64,000 bases of DNA from Bidens hawaiensis (Eukaryota; Streptophyta; Magnoliopsida; Asterales; Asteraceae): the NCBI GenBank assembly GCA_021521415.1, contig JAIQDT010002046.1, positions 216,501-280,500 on the forward strand, written 5' to 3'. The notes under the pieces were generated by a model. The model saw only the letters and a program-made list of their open reading frames with translations. It did no database searches and was not told where the DNA came from. Shown piece by piece: positions 21,984 through 34,879 of this stretch. The stretch's first letter is position 1. Each line of letters begins with the position of its first letter. Both the position numbers and the translations under genes were made by a program.

Positions 21984-24236
21984 TGTAAGGCCCCGTTGCC
22001 GGTACCTCACATTTGGGTGTTGAATTTACTCATCAACATAGTTCAATTCATCAGAGTTAGTAAAAACATACGCAGAATATAAAAACTTTCATAAAACATT
22101 AAATTAATCCATAACTTGTCATAAAATAAACATCTTGTCTTTCAAAATATCATAATATTAAACGTAAACGTCTCGAGTCTTCCGATGCCAGCCTCTTATT
22201 TAATGCCACGAGTTCCCCTCAAGCGAGCTGTCTCATCCTACTCACCTACGTGTATACTAAAAGTCAGCTACGCTGAGTGAGTTCTAGTTAACAACATAAC
22301 ATACTTTACATACATACGTACATTCTTTCATAATTCAAATTTATACTTTACTCTATTCTATTCTACCTCAGATATTATTAGGGTTCGGTCCCATTTCTGC
22401 CTTGGATATTATTAGGGTCCAGTCCCTTTTCTTCCTCGAGATTATTAAAGGGCTCGGTCCCTTTTCTGCCTTGGATATTATTAGGGTCCAGTCCCTTTTC
22501 TGCGTCGAGATTATTAAAGGGCTCGGTCCCTTTTCTGCCTTGGATATTATTAGGGTCCAGTCCCTTTTCTGCCTCGAGATTATTAAAGGGCTTGGTCCAT
22601 TTTCTGCCTTGGATATTATTAGGGTCCAGTCCCTTTTCTACCTTTCTATCTTTTACATTCATTCATAACATACATACGTATCATTCATAGTTCATACATA
22701 ACATTCATATTCATAATTATAACTTGGTAGTACGTGCAATATCCGAAGATCGTTCACGTACCGACAAGCAATAATTCATACATTATACATAGCATTCATA
22801 TTCATAACTATAACTTGACAGTACGTGCAATATCCGAAGATCGTTCACGTACCGACAAGCAATCATTCATACCGTTCACATATATCACATAAGGCATAAC
22901 TTATCACTTAAGATAAGTGTATTAACAATCATATGGAGTATGCACACAGCCCCGAAAACATAACAAGGAAATGGGGTTAGAAACTCACCTGGATCCTGTT
23001 GCGTTCACCGTTAATCGTTATCCCCTTCTTTAAATGAGCTCAGCTAACTGTTAAATTTATATATGTTAATTAACCGTATAATTAATTAGGTCAATATACT
23101 AGTTTACGTTGGCACTTTCTAAGTTGGGCTTTTCTTGATTAGTTGGTATAGATGGGCCAAGTTACTCAATTCAGGCCCATTGTCCATCACAGCACCCGGG
23201 CCCAACTGGTCAAGCCCAAAGTCCACAGAGAACCATGTGGCCGAGAACTCAAGGCAAATAACTCAAGTTGACCGAGATCTCAGGTTTGACCGAGATCCCC
23301 TGTTTGACCGAAAACCCTTGTTACCGAGAACTCTGACCGAGAACTCAGGTCACCGAGAACTCTTGTTGACTGAGAACTCCTATCGACCGGGTTCTCGCGT
23401 TGACCGAGAACTCAAGGTGGAGGCTCAGGTCATCGAGAACCCGTGTCTGATGCTTTAGATCCTGTTTTCCTATCTTTGAATCCATCCTAGGCTCAAATAA
23501 CGGTTAACTGTTCATAATTACACTTTTAACCACCTATATCCCGTCCTCCTTAACCGTTTTACATTCGTTATCAACCCATTATCAAGACTTAACCTTTTTT
23601 TTAGCATAAAGCTTGAACCTTTATGGCTAAAACGTTCAAACCTAGATCTAGGGTTTATTTAAACGAGCCGTTCATAACTATGAGCTCGTTAAATCCATTT
23701 TAATCTTCAAGCTTGCAACTTTATGGTTTATCTAGACCCGATCTATCTTCCTACCAATTTTCATGTAAATCCGTTCATGAAAAGTAAACATTTTTAACAA
23801 AAACGTACCTATGAGGTTTTTTTTATAAAATCATTCGAGAGGCCCAAAACCATATCAAACGAACACCGATTTGAGTGATTCAAGCGGCCACGGAACCATC
23901 TTGTCCCGATCTACAAACCCATCAGCTTGCCTTCACCGGAAATCTCCGCTACAGTCGCCGGAACAGCTGAACATTCGCTAGAATCTTCACTTTTGAGCTG
24001 CTATGGTTTTGCTGATAACAAACGGACTTCCCAATATCTGATCGAAGATCTAATCGGTGGGAGTCTTCTTTTTTTATCACGAACAATCAGTTAAAATTTG
24101 AGACCGATCCGACGGCTAGATCTCCGGGAATCTCTGTGTCTTTGTGGGTGGTTTTTTCAAAAACGGGAATTGGGTTAAGTGTGTGTTTTGTTGGTGTAGG
24201 CTATGGTGTAAAGATGTATGAAAATGGAAAGGATTA
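21984..24236 (-). mobile_element. 5' LTR of element D, R-U5 part
   Basis: The minus strand ends GGGGCCTTACA at the PBS and matches the 3' LTR (16183-18677) all the way to GGATTAG at 24236. The 3' LTR continues from there into its own TATA and U3. Here the sequence instead becomes the U3 and TATA box of element F (24237 onward). The LTR therefore has R-U5 of family D and U3 of family F. Confidence 0.8.
22397..22640. repeat. 69-bp tandem array in 5' LTR of element D
   Basis: Same array as at 16564-16878 but with four units (about 22397, 22466, 22535, 22604) instead of five, so one unit was gained or lost between the two LTRs. Confidence 0.9.
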
Positions 24237-24345
24237 GGGCACTTATATATAGGATGTACTAGCGGCGTATCCACCATGTACTTATCATTTTTACATCTGT
24301 ACCGTTATCTCAACTACTTACGATTCTATATTATGACATAAAATT
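24237..24345 (-). promoter_or_regulatory. U3 and TATA box of element F fused to element D
   Basis: The minus strand reads CATCCTATATATAAGTGCCC and then TAATCCTTTCC, i.e. the element F promoter followed within about a dozen bases by element D R/U5 sequence. In copy A the same promoter is followed by TTATCGG. The junction lies about where transcription would start. Confidence 0.65.
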
Positions 24346-24781
24346 ATTCAGATTATGATTTCCATGAAAGGACTTTGGTAACTACGGGTTGACCCATATT
24401 TACTTGTATAAGACATTTCAAAAGTTGCAGTGGATTTTAATAAAGCAAAGAAATTTCTAAGGTATCTTTCAAATGTAAAAATATAAGTATTTAAAGTTGA
24501 AAAACACTTATCAATAGTTGAGTTAATAAAATGGGTTGTGATGAATGAAGGATAGACAACTAAGATAAAAGTAGACTTTAATAAACAATCTAAATAAATA
24601 AAAGAAACTTTATTCATGAGGTAAATGATGTAAAAGATAAATAGTTCAAACTGAAATAATCCAAGGCCATAAAGAGGCGTTACAATACGAAATTTTGAAA
24701 AGATAAAATAGATTAAGATAGATAAAGGGAATGGCAAAAGCCTTCGCGGTCTTTGAGTAGCTTAATTGACGTGACTTGAGT

Positions 24782-26186
24782 CACCATGAGGAGTTGCATT
24801 CATAAGAGTTCGAGCAGTCGAGGTAGATTGACTTGGGATAGCTTGAATGGGTTGAACTTGCATAGTTGAGGCTTAAGTAGAGTAGGCTTGGTACACATGA
24901 GCTTGCGGGTGCAGAGCTTGATAGAGTTGAGTTAAGTAAGGTTGACCTTGATTGATGGGAGGAGCTTGAAGGGTATGGGGCTGATGGGTTTGAACTTGGT
25001 GAGCATGGGTCAAGTAGTAGGGTGCAGTCAATGTTTTGGCTTGATGAGGATGGATAAGTTGAGGGCACGTACTACGGAGATGATTTCGGTCTTTACAATG
25101 ATAGCAAGCACGGGTATTAGGAACACCGTGTTGAGCATTTAGGGCGGCTTGTGCATTAGGCGGGACACGACAAGTGTTAGCAAGGTGGCCATAACGATTG
25201 CATTGGGTGCATAGTCGGCAAGGGGTTTGAGCAGAATGATGAAAGTTACACTTGGCACAGAGAGGAAGGGGTCCGACGTAGGCCTTTTTGTTTGGGGCAT
25301 TTTGGTTTTGGTTAGGAGGAGGTTGGTTATTGGGTTAGTTAACGGTATAGGCTTTACACTTGATGTTATGGTTGTTGTTGCGATGATGGTTGTTGTTGGA
25401 AGCATGTTTGGGTTCGGCTTTAACATAAGAGGATAAGTCGGTTTCGGCCTTGTCGGGATTAGGCTTGGAATCATTGCAGGACAAGGTTCCATCCCTAATA
25501 TTACTTTCGGTGAGGGAAGCAGCTAGGTCCATAGCCTCACCGATGGTTAAGGGATCACGACTCACCACAACATCACGGAAAATGTTTGGTAAACAGCAAA
25601 CCTAATTCTGAATGCCACAGTTCTCGGGGGTTACAAGGTGGGGTACCAATCGGCTAAGTTAACGAAAGCGGTTCTAGTAGGTAGAGTTATCCCCCCCAAC
25701 TTGCTTGAGTTCCCAAAACTCGGCTTCAAGCCTTTGCAGCTCATGTTCAGGGCAAAATTCCTTCTTCATTGCCTCTTTGTGGTCTTCCCAAGGCATGGCT
25801 ACAACCAAGTCGGATCCTTGGTCAGCCCTCAGAGCATTCCACCATGTGACAGCTCGGTCCACGAACATGCTCGAGGAGAACTTAGTCCGTTTGGCGTCCG
25901 AACATTCACAGTGGATGAAAATATTCTCCATATTCTCAAACCATTGCAGTTGCTTGGTGGCATTTTCCTCACCACGAAAGGAAGTAGGGTTGGTAAGCAA
26001 GAAGTTACGAAAGTCGTAGTTTTTGGGTGCGGCCGAAGTAGAAGATCCATTGGAGTTGAGGCTTTGGATTTGGGTGATGATTGTGGGCATAGCAGCAGCA
26101 AACTCCTTCGTGATTCTAGTAGGCAAGCGGCAATCGTAAGAACTAGAGGAACGTTGATGATGAAGATGATTTCTTAGTGAAGACAA
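24782..26186 (-). pseudogene. Ty3/gypsy-type gag, element F copy B
   Basis: Counterpart of 4985-6389. Capsid-like segment from the ATG at 26186 with VTWWNALRADQGSDLVVAMP, then the same three in-frame stops (TAG after NSTY at 25674-25676, TAA and TAG shortly after). The Asn/His-rich linker and CCHC knuckles follow at 25170-25211 and 25065-25106. A few amino acids differ from copy A. Not functional, and not followed by pol. Confidence 0.8.
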
Positions 26187-27342
26187 TCTATAAGGATCAA
26201 GAATTAAGATTTATAAGGTGGAGGGTAAGTTGAGGAAATCATTTAAATAATTGAAGAAACTTTTATGAATAGATAAATATCATAAGGGATAAAAGTAAAA
26301 TATTTTATGGTAGAGGTACATTGCGTATATATTTATGATTTGATGTAGTAAAATGATTAATGCGTGATAACTAGAGTAGGTCAGTTTAAAGTTAAAACTT
26401 AATTTATTGAGTTAACAAATGATTAACGAAGCAAATTTTGTGTGTTGGCCTCCCATGAGCTTTCCATGGCAGTTTAAATGGCCCAACGAACTAATGAATA
26501 AAAAAACTGAGTTGGACAGCCCATGATCATTACATGACATTTTAATTGTGCCAACTAGTTAATGATTTAACAATACAATAGAGTTTGTCGACCCATAAGC
26601 GTTACATGGCGTTTTAACCAACCAAACTAAATAAAGAATAGGAGAGAGAAGTATGAGTAGTTGGAGCATCCCGTGAACCACCACGTATGATGAACTCCAA
26701 CAAAAACATTCGAAACAAGACGAGGAATGGATAGTAGGAGTGCCCATGGATACCGTCGATTTTTCACCCAACTAACCACTTAAATAACAAAACACAATAA
26801 TCAGAAATACCAATTTTAGTCACGAACCACCGTTAATTCGGTTTAAAAATTTGGGAATGCAACCGCCAATGCGGTTACGTTCGACAACGTAAGGTGTCGG
26901 TCGTATGACAGTTGTGTTCCCGCTTTGGCCTATAAGCTCGAGTACTGTGGTCAGGTTATCATCCAGGTAAGGAATAACATCTTACATTGGATTCTCGAAT
27001 CCGGTTTGCCAAGGCCCAACTCACAGTACTCTCCCCTTCCAGTTACTATAGGAACTTGTCATACTACCTAGTCTTAAGGTGAAGGAGTAAAAACATAAGT
27101 AGGGAATTCTTATGGAATTTCCCAAAAATAAAAGGCAATCTAATTAAGAAAAGTTTTATTTGAATGTTGAGGCATAGCCTCGGAGTTGTGTGTTTGTGCT
27201 TGACAATATAATAATAAGCAAAGATAATTTAACTAAGGGAAGCTGTAAACAATTGATTTTTTTAACACATAAAGGCAAACAGATAACCACGTATGGGCCT
27301 CCTAAGCATGTTACTATGTCACCACTAACGACCTATCTTAAT
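26187..27342 (-). other. Untranslated leader of element F, copy B
   Basis: Same gene-free leader as in copy A, with scattered substitutions and small deletions (for example near 26385-26420). Confidence 0.5.
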
Positions 27343-27344
27343 CC

Positions 27345-27357
27345 TTCGGCCCTGATA
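27345..27357 (-). other. Primer binding site, element F copy B
   Basis: TGGTATCAGGGC on the minus strand, next to the LTR end GTGTGACA. One mismatch from the initiator Met tRNA complement and better preserved than in copy A. Confidence 0.7.
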
Positions 27358-27362
27358 CCAAT

Positions 27363-28558
27363 CTGTCACACCCCAACCTAAGGCGGAAATGCTGGGGCGT
27401 GAGCTGATTGCTCACAGCTCTCAAAGTGCTATCATGCAAAATTAAAATTTATGATATATATTATTCCAATTTAAATAGTACAACAAATTCAAATAGTCAT
27501 TGTACATAAAAAATCATTAAAATGAGCAAAGAAAAAATAAGATCTAAATTCTTGTTTCTTCTCTCTAGCATGCAATCCTAAGTGTCTCCAAGAAATCTTG
27601 ATAATCATATCATGCAATAACCTGCATATGCGTTAAAAATACAAACAGGTTTTGTCAACACTAGGTTGAGTGAGTATAACACCAGATTAAGATACTATAA
27701 TAATAATATAAAAGAGCAAAATGTGTCAAGTGAGATAAGCAATTTAACCAATGAGCAAGTAAATAATGTTGCCGGTAAGCTTGTTGTCAGATGAACTGAA
27801 CGATGGTTAACACGACGGGCGCATGATCATACTAGTATGCGAATATGTTGGACCTCTCCGACATGTATTCAAGTAAAGTATATAAGCATATAACTCGTTA
27901 GGTATAAATTGTTAACACACAAGACTAACAGTTGCAAGTTTTAGTATTAAATAGTACTAAAATATCTACGAACACATATGTCCCCAAAACGGTTAAAAAT
28001 AAGTAAAAAAGAAGGGGAGTGACGTACTCACATTAGCAATTAGCAAATGAATAAACGCGTTAAGAAAGGTAAGAGAATAAACGTCACGCTCGAGATGTAG
28101 CAAAGTCAAAAGCTAACAGGTGTGATAACGGGATATACTACGAATTAATAAATGCATAATAGAGTGACCAGATATGAAGGGTATTGCTTAAAATCATCTA
28201 TTTATCATTTAAAATTATTAAAAAAATATACAACTATACGAATTACTCCTTTTTAACTAAGAGTATTAGAGTTGTTCTATATTACTAATACTTTGAGATC
28301 AACAAGTATCGAAAGTTTAAAATAATTAATCAAAGTTTCTTATTACTAAAATTTACTTACACATTAGTATTGCATAAGATTTATATTTTCATAAAATATT
28401 TATACTCATAACCATTAAAGTTGTAATATATAATATAAAATACTTTCGTGAAGAAAATACTTGATCAGATAATTATTTTAAATTGGAAAAATATACTTTT
28501 ATATTGTAATTAGGTATTTTAAAACAAAACATTTTTTAAATCCATATAATTTAAACCT
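27363..28558 (-). mobile_element. 5' LTR of element F, copy B (partial)
   Basis: Counterpart of 7576-8782. AT-rich, no ORF, ends at a TA microsatellite. Confidence 0.55.
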
Positions 28559-28583
28559 TTTTATATACATATATATATATATT

Positions 28584-28645
<62 letters not shown>
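28559..28645. repeat. (TA)n microsatellite, MITE empty site
   Basis: Nearly pure TA with a few TATACA/TTTATA interruptions, flanked on the right by GTTCACATAAG as in copy A. It corresponds to the two TA flanks of the MITE at 8813-9198, without the insert. Confidence 0.9.
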
Positions 28646-28649
<4 letters not shown>

Positions 28650-28796
28650 CACATAAGTTTTAATGAGGTTCGGAAAAGTGATTGGTTATCAGGACGGTTT
28701 TATAAATATATTGATTACTTATTATATTTATAATATTTAATGATATAATTTAAATCATTAATATGTTAAATATATATAAACTTTAAAACTATTATT

Positions 28797-28924
28797 ACCA
28801 AAAAAAATAAGGAACCAAGACGGGATTGGGGGCGGGGGGGGGGGGGGTTTCGAACCCGCGCTCCCAACCTACAGCCAAGCAACCCACACAAACGCACCCC
28901 AAGCCAACTGAGCTGGGGTGCCAG
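28797..28924 (-). mobile_element. tRNA-derived SINE, copy B
   Basis: Counterpart of 9379-9497. A box CCAGCTCAGTTGG and B box GGTTCGAA on the minus strand, with a G/C homopolymer interrupted once. Shared with copy A at the same position, so it was inserted before the duplication. Confidence 0.7.
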
Positions 28925-29207
28925 TTTATTTATGAATGATGCAGACACTTTAAAAACAGACAAACACATGCCCAAACTTCACTATGAACCCTAGAAAATC
29001 CAATCGTTTAATTCGTTAATGTTAATCAAAGATTTGTTAGGGTTTTTGTATTATAAATAATTAAACAATAGAAAATCCAATTGTTTAATTCGTTATTTAT
29101 ATATATATTATAAATAATTAAACAATAATATCATAATAATTAGTTAACTCGATAAACGCGAAAAAATTTCCCGAACATCAAAATGGGTCGGGTATTTAGT
29201 AAAAATG

Positions 29208-29208
<1 letters not shown>

Positions 29209-29262
<54 letters not shown>

Positions 29263-29263
29263 C
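29209..29263. repeat. (AC)n(TA)n microsatellite
   Basis: About 20 AC units followed by TA units, longer than the matching site in copy A (9806-9862). A small tandem duplication of the following GGAGACA(A/T)AATTGAGAAGCG text is found only in copy B (29268-29334). Confidence 0.9.
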
Positions 29264-29447
29264 AAAGGGAGACATAATTGAGAAGCGTGTGGCAAAGTTA
29301 AAATACAAAAGGAGACAAAATTGAGAAGCGTGAGAATAATTTATGACCACACAAAAATCCCTTAATAATAAATATAAAAAAATAATAAAAAAATCATAAC
29401 TCAAAATATAAATAAAAACAAAAAAATTAAAAAAGTAAAATGTTTCC

Positions 29448-31398
29448 TGTAACAACTCGGGTTTTCATATTTTATATCATATATTAATACCCCCGTTTAC
29501 GTTTCGGGTAATTTTAATGAATAAAATACCGCATTATCGAGTTATTATTATTATTATTATTATTTTAATATTATTGTTTAAGATATTTATTTAATTATTA
29601 TAACAATTATTAAACATATACCATTTAGATCCTCTTCAATACTTTAACCTCTTTTTGTACCCATATCCTTAGTTAAGGGACCAAACTGCAAAATCTTGAA
29701 ATTTATATACGTTCAACCCATTAACCCTTAATCCGTACCCGTAACCCATGACCCGTTTATGTAACCTGGGCCTTAACCTTTGTTCTTTAATCGAATTTGA
29801 TTCTGGAAGATTGTTATTACGTGTATTGCGAATCCATCTACATATTTGATTTGGAAATAACAATCGTTTTTTACACGAATTAACATTATAATCAAACCAT
29901 CATTTAAGAATTTGGAATATACCATCTAGGATTAGTAATAATATAATTAAAATCGTCTACATGTTCCAGGACAACTAGCGAACAAAATCCCTAACTCTAA
30001 TTTCTCTAAGTTCCATCTTAGCCCCGCTGTTCTAACGTGTTTCTGGTCGTCGGCTGCTGTGACATTCGTCTTTTTTGGTTTAACTTGTATTCGTTTTTGT
30101 GCGTTAAACCCGACCCGTTTTATAAATCGGATTCTTCGATATTAATAAAGATAGTGGTTTTTATGTTGTTTTGTTGCATTATTTGACTTGTTTAACCAAT
30201 CAAAACACATGCAAGCTTTGAAATAAAACATAGAAATAAACTTTGACCATTACCCTATATAAACAAGTTCATCTCCTTTATTTCAACTTGTTCATTCATT
30301 TTCTTTCTCTCTCAAACGAAGATCATAACTTTACCTGTTCAAGTTTCTTACTAGTTTGACTCTTTAAAGTCAAACAAGAACCATTCTTTAATTTTAATTT
30401 GTTGCACAGTAATTGAAGCTTGTTGTACAACATATATATAATATGCACTTGAAGCTTGTTGTACAACATATATATAATATGCACCCCTTGTTTTCCTTCA
30501 GCTTTCACCTTATCCGGCCATGGTCGGTTGAGGTATTATGCTACAAGGCAAGGCTACATGGAGGACTCATTATAGTCCTTGATTATACTAAATTTCCTTT
30601 AATGCTTACTAGTCTTGTTTAGAGTATAAGTAGTTTAGTTTCAAATTCTTGTTAAATGAGTTCCATGGTATTGGTTATGTGAGCACTAGCCTCGGTTTTA
30701 TTCCGAGTCAAGGATCGAACTGAAACCGAACTCTCGTTTAACTCGATATTTAATTGTTTTAAAAACAAGTTGTATGAAAGATTTAAGTGTTTAAGTTCTT
30801 TTATTTACACTTTTGTATTTGTTACTTTAGTATGGATTTGTTGGACCCAAACTTGGTCATATATCAAGTCTTGGACCAACTAAACCAAACAAACTGAACC
30901 TCATAATTTCTTTGAGATCTTTTACAAACTAATTATAAATGTTTTCTTAAAGTACTTGGTATGTTGGATCCAACTTGATCTTATAACAAGCTTGGACCGA
31001 TAAAACCGGACACTCGCTTAACGATGATGTATAGAGTTTCTCCTTTAATAGAACTTCTAACATTAGTTAAGTCTTTGTTTAAAATAATATATCTCATGAT
31101 ATTTATCAATTTGGAATGTCGGGTTCGGACTTGACTGTTTATCAAGACCAGAACCGAGTAACCGAACACTCGTTAAAATCCTGTTTTGGTATATCTAACA
31201 AGGGGTCGTGCACTATTGCATTAAACCAATCCCCACATATTTACTTAACAATGGTTAAGTAAAACTAATGAGTAGAATACCGAGACCTGATTTCGAGCAG
31301 ACTTACTTTTCAAAAACCGTTACTTCAAGTTCTTAAATATTTTGGTTTTAAACCTCAAACTTTGATTTATTATTTAACTTGTCATTTTATTTTACTTT
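29448..31398 (+). mobile_element. LTR of element G, copy B (truncated)
   Basis: Starts TGTAACAACTCGGG as in copy A and carries the same TATA box (CCTATATAAACAAG near 30255) and the duplicated GTTGTACAAC unit. It is cut at 31398 by the LTR of element C, so the right 800 bp present in copy A are missing. Confidence 0.65.
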
Positions 31399-31717
31399 TG
31401 TCACACCCTCAAAATCCACTAACGGAGTTTTACCGTCAGAGGGTGTGAACTAACAGGATCAGAATCATTATTTATAATCAAACCATAAAAACGTTTTAAA
31501 GAAAATAAGTGCGGAAGCGTAAAAACCAAAAGACAAATATTGCGTCACGCAGGACGACTTAAAAACCCACATAGTAACAGTTTTAAACAAGTTTGCATAA
31601 TCAATAGTGTTCAAAACAATGCATGATCCTATACCGCGCGCCCGCCTCGGCTACCTGAGAATAACATACTAAAAGTGTCAACACGAGGTTGGTGAGTTCA
31701 CAAATTTATATAAAATA

Positions 31718-31782
31718 AAGCGTTTAGCGTTTTGCGTTCAGCGTTTTGCGTTTAGCGTTTTGCGTTTAGCGTTTTGCGTTTA
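31718..31782. repeat. GCGTTTTGCGTTTA short tandem repeat
   Basis: Alternating GCGTTTA / GCGTTTT (and GCGTTCA) heptamers, about nine in a row, within the element C LTR. Confidence 0.9.
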
Positions 31783-32442
31783 CCAGATAGTGTTATATCA
31801 ATTATATACCGATAGGTAGCTAGCCTATACAACAAGTATTACTAAGTGTTCGACACCGAAGCTGACTGTTTATCAAGTGCCTTGCCACCAGGTTATCCAG
31901 ACCATGGTAATGAGTTAGCCAAAATTACACCCACTCGACCTCCAGTCGAGTTTAGCGTTGGGTGGGGTTTGTCAAACCCAATAGTACTACTCAACAGTGA
32001 CTCGTTATTATCCAAATATTAACCGGTTCGATGTGTTGGACTTCAATTGTTTCGTTTGCCACTTAGCCTTTACAAGTGATATATAATTTACTAACAAAAT
32101 CTTAAAAGCGTTTTCGGAGTATGTTATCTCCCCCAAGTGAAAAGCGTTTAATAAGTTTAAAGGGGTAAGTGAAACTCACAGTTTGCGAAGAATTCCCAAA
32201 AATAAATCACCAAGTGATGCGCGTCACAGAAAAACTCTCACTAGCGTTCTATAACAACAAGGAGATTTTCTAAGTATCGGAACTATTATCGAGTCTCTAG
32301 ACCCGGCACATAATTCCTAACCACAAGATACGTTTCGTGTTTGTTTGTGAATCGTGTGTGACTTAACAAGCACATTTGTGATACGCTACGTGTGTGAACA
32401 ATCGTTTACGTGTCATGTATTAATAATGTACATCACTAGCAA

Positions 32443-32545
32443 CTATTCCCCGCAGGGGCAATTTGGTCAAAACACCACAATTATTTAGCAAGTATTCCCC
32501 GCAGGGGCAATTTGGTCAAAACATAACAATTAACTAGCAATTATC
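32443..32545. repeat. Two-unit tandem repeat in element C LTR
   Basis: Two copies of a ~50-bp unit containing TATTCCCCGCAGGGGCAATT (CCCCGCAGGGG is itself a small palindrome) followed by TGGTCAAAACA. Confidence 0.85.
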
Positions 32546-33968
32546 ATGTTTCATGCATTTTCACAAAATTCAGCAGCTAGTTTCACCGAGACAGAAATTC
32601 TACTTGAAAGATTGTACTATTCCACTGATCATAGCATCTCAATTAATTTACCAAAAATCATCACAAAAGAATACATGTATTAGGTTTCCAGAACATATTT
32701 TATTTTATTTTTATTCCACATAGGTTTCTCACAATGATCAAAACATTACAGCACACTCATAACAGTCAAATTCATGCGCAACAGAATGTTTTTTGAAATT
32801 CCTGTTAAATGAAAAATCCAACAAATGCAAGACCAATTGGGTTAGGTTCTTAACTCAACAAGTTAACTTCCAGAAGTGGAACCAACCCATTTGGTCTTGT
32901 AGTTCATGAGATATAATATTTACAAAACAACCTAACAGCCGGTCTCACAATTCAGATTTGCACAACGTTTTGGTAAAATCATAATAGTTAACTTTTACAC
33001 GTCCAAAAATTGAGAATTTATATTCTTTAGAAACTAGACTCAACCTAGTACACTGTAGTATTAATAATCTCTAACAATTCTCACATTCACACCTCGTTAC
33101 AGTCAATTGAACATCAACAACACAATCTGTCCAGAAACTGTTTGCATCCAAACTCAACATATTAACTATCTATGGACCATAATCCGTTCATATGACATTC
33201 TAGACACCATAACCACTATAAATGCACATCAAATACACCAAATACATGATTAGGGTTTTACTTGAACTCAAAATCAAAGAAACAAGCAATTAAAATGCAA
33301 TAACATAAATTCTCGTTATCAAATCACAATCAATACATCATCAAATCAAACAAATCATATGAGCACAATATATGAAAATTTTCGGAACCTAGGGTTCACA
33401 ATTATACCTTCAAAAACACCAACACAAGCAAGAGGAAGGTAGAAGATGGCTAGAAACGGATGTAGGATGCTTCAATTGTGAAAAACAAGATCAATGATCA
33501 AGTATTATGTGTGTGTGTGTGAGCCGATCACAAGGAGAGGGGAGGGAGTAGGCTGCCGTCGGGTTTGGGAGGAGAGAAAGAGAGGGCTAGGGTTCTTGAT
33601 TAATATTATTTAATAACAATCTATTACACTCAAGTCCCTCAACTTTCAAATGTTACTTTTCTAGCTTAATTAACTAGTTCTTGTTTCTTGTCTAGCATTA
33701 CACATAATATAATCAAGTAACACATATGTTAACACATAATTATCACATAATTATTGTTTTGACGTTTTTCGTTTATTCACCAATTGTTTGCGTCAACTCG
33801 TTTGCGTTTCGGTGCAATTCCCGAAAGACTACACATGTAGTAAGTGTCAAGCGTCATTTAAACCCTAGTTTAAATGTAATGAGGTGTGCGTTATAGATTC
33901 AATGATCTTTAAGTTTGAATTGACGGAGTTGAGTTAACGGAGTTAACCTGAAATTGACGAATGTCACA

Positions 33969-34156
33969 TCATTCCCATGTTAAAGAATTTTCGTCCCGAA
34001 AATTTGAGTCAAGTCGTGATGAGTGTCTGAAAAAGTAAGAAAAATTTTCAGTTTGTCATATCATCCCCTAGTAGAAAGAAATTTCGTCCCGAAATTTAAT
34101 TCATACCTCCGGTGATTTCTAACGGTTTGTCGGGTTTTGCGGTTTTCTGTGTTTGG
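33969..34156 (-). other. Polypurine tract and 3' untranslated part of element C
   Basis: The minus strand reads ATGGGAATGA before the LTR. Further upstream is AATTTCGGGACGAAATTTC and GGGGATGATATGACA, text that commonly ends chromovirus pol regions. A second GGGACGAAAATTC copy suggests a small duplication of this end. Confidence 0.6.
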
Positions 34157-34879
34157 TCAGCCCTTCAAAAAGGTGAGGATCATTTGATCCTCGCTTTCCC
34201 ACGTGAACTCCGGTCCACGTCTCGAGTTCCAACAAACCTTACCAATTGGAATTTTGCTATGCTTGAGTGTTTTGGTTTCCCAATCCAAAACTTCGACTGG
34301 TTCTTCAATGAAGCGTAACTGTTCATCAACTTGCAGTTCATCCAAAGGGACTACTTGGGTTTCATCAGATAGGCATTTCTTCAAATTGGATACGTGGAAT
34401 ACATTGTGTACGCCACTGAGTTCCGTTGGTAGGTCCAGTCGGTACGCCACCGGACCAATGCGCTCAGTTATCCGGTAAGGACCAACGTATCGTGGGTTAA
34501 GTTTGTTTCGCTTCCCAAAGCGAACCACACCTTTCCAAGGTGAGACTTTGAGTAACACTTGGTCATTCACTTGAAATTCGAGAGGTTTTCGGCGCTTGTC
34601 GGCGTAACTCTTTTGGCGATCTCGTGCTGCTGCCATGCGGTTTCGGATTTGAACAATCTTTTCTGAAGTTTCAAGTACCAGTTCTGGACCAGTGATTTGG
34701 CTGTCACCCACCTCTGCCCAGCAGAGAGGTGATCGACACTTTCGTCCGTACAGCGCTTCAAACGGCGCTGCTTTAATGCTTGCGTGGTAGCTGTTATTAT
34801 ACGAGAATTCTACCAAAGGTAAGTGGGGTTCCCAACTTTTTCCGAAGTCCAACACGCATGCACGCAACATGTCCTTCAA
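34157..34879 (-). pseudogene. Integrase C-terminus and chromodomain, element C
   Basis: A 240-codon frame with the C-terminal half of gypsy integrase: [46 protein letters not shown] and [20 protein letters not shown]. It is followed by [15 protein letters not shown] and a chromodomain-like tail, [20 protein letters not shown] then [17 protein letters not shown]. This tail pattern marks the chromovirus branch of Ty3/gypsy, where it may direct integration to particular chromatin. The frame is separated from the upstream pol by a one-base change near 34885-34895, so no full polyprotein can be made. Otherwise well preserved. Confidence 0.85.

Larger units (their letters stand above)
24237..31398. 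repeat. Duplicated block, copy B
   Basis: Second copy of 4437-11952, same orientation. The left end joins the R-U5 of element D's 5' LTR at the promoter; the right end is the insertion point of element C. It shares the gag stop codons and the SINE with copy A but lacks the MITE. Confidence 0.9.
31399..33968 (-). mobile_element. 3' LTR of element C (2570 bp)
   Basis: On the minus strand it starts TGTGACATTCG and ends GGGTGTGACA. It lies immediately downstream of the pol ORF remnants and a purine-rich tract. The sequence GGTTAACTCCGTTAACTCAACTCCGTC near its start is a small direct repeat. No ORF. It interrupts the element G LTR of copy B exactly at the end of homology, so 31398/31399 is a real insertion edge. 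The other edge is lost. Confidence 0.8.

Noticed and set aside
25638..26177. 179-codon plus frame over gag copy B
   Set aside because: Antisense shadow of the gag frame; not open in copy A.
29144..29455. 103-codon minus frame with Cys/Val repeats
   Set aside because: Translation of the (AC)n microsatellite.
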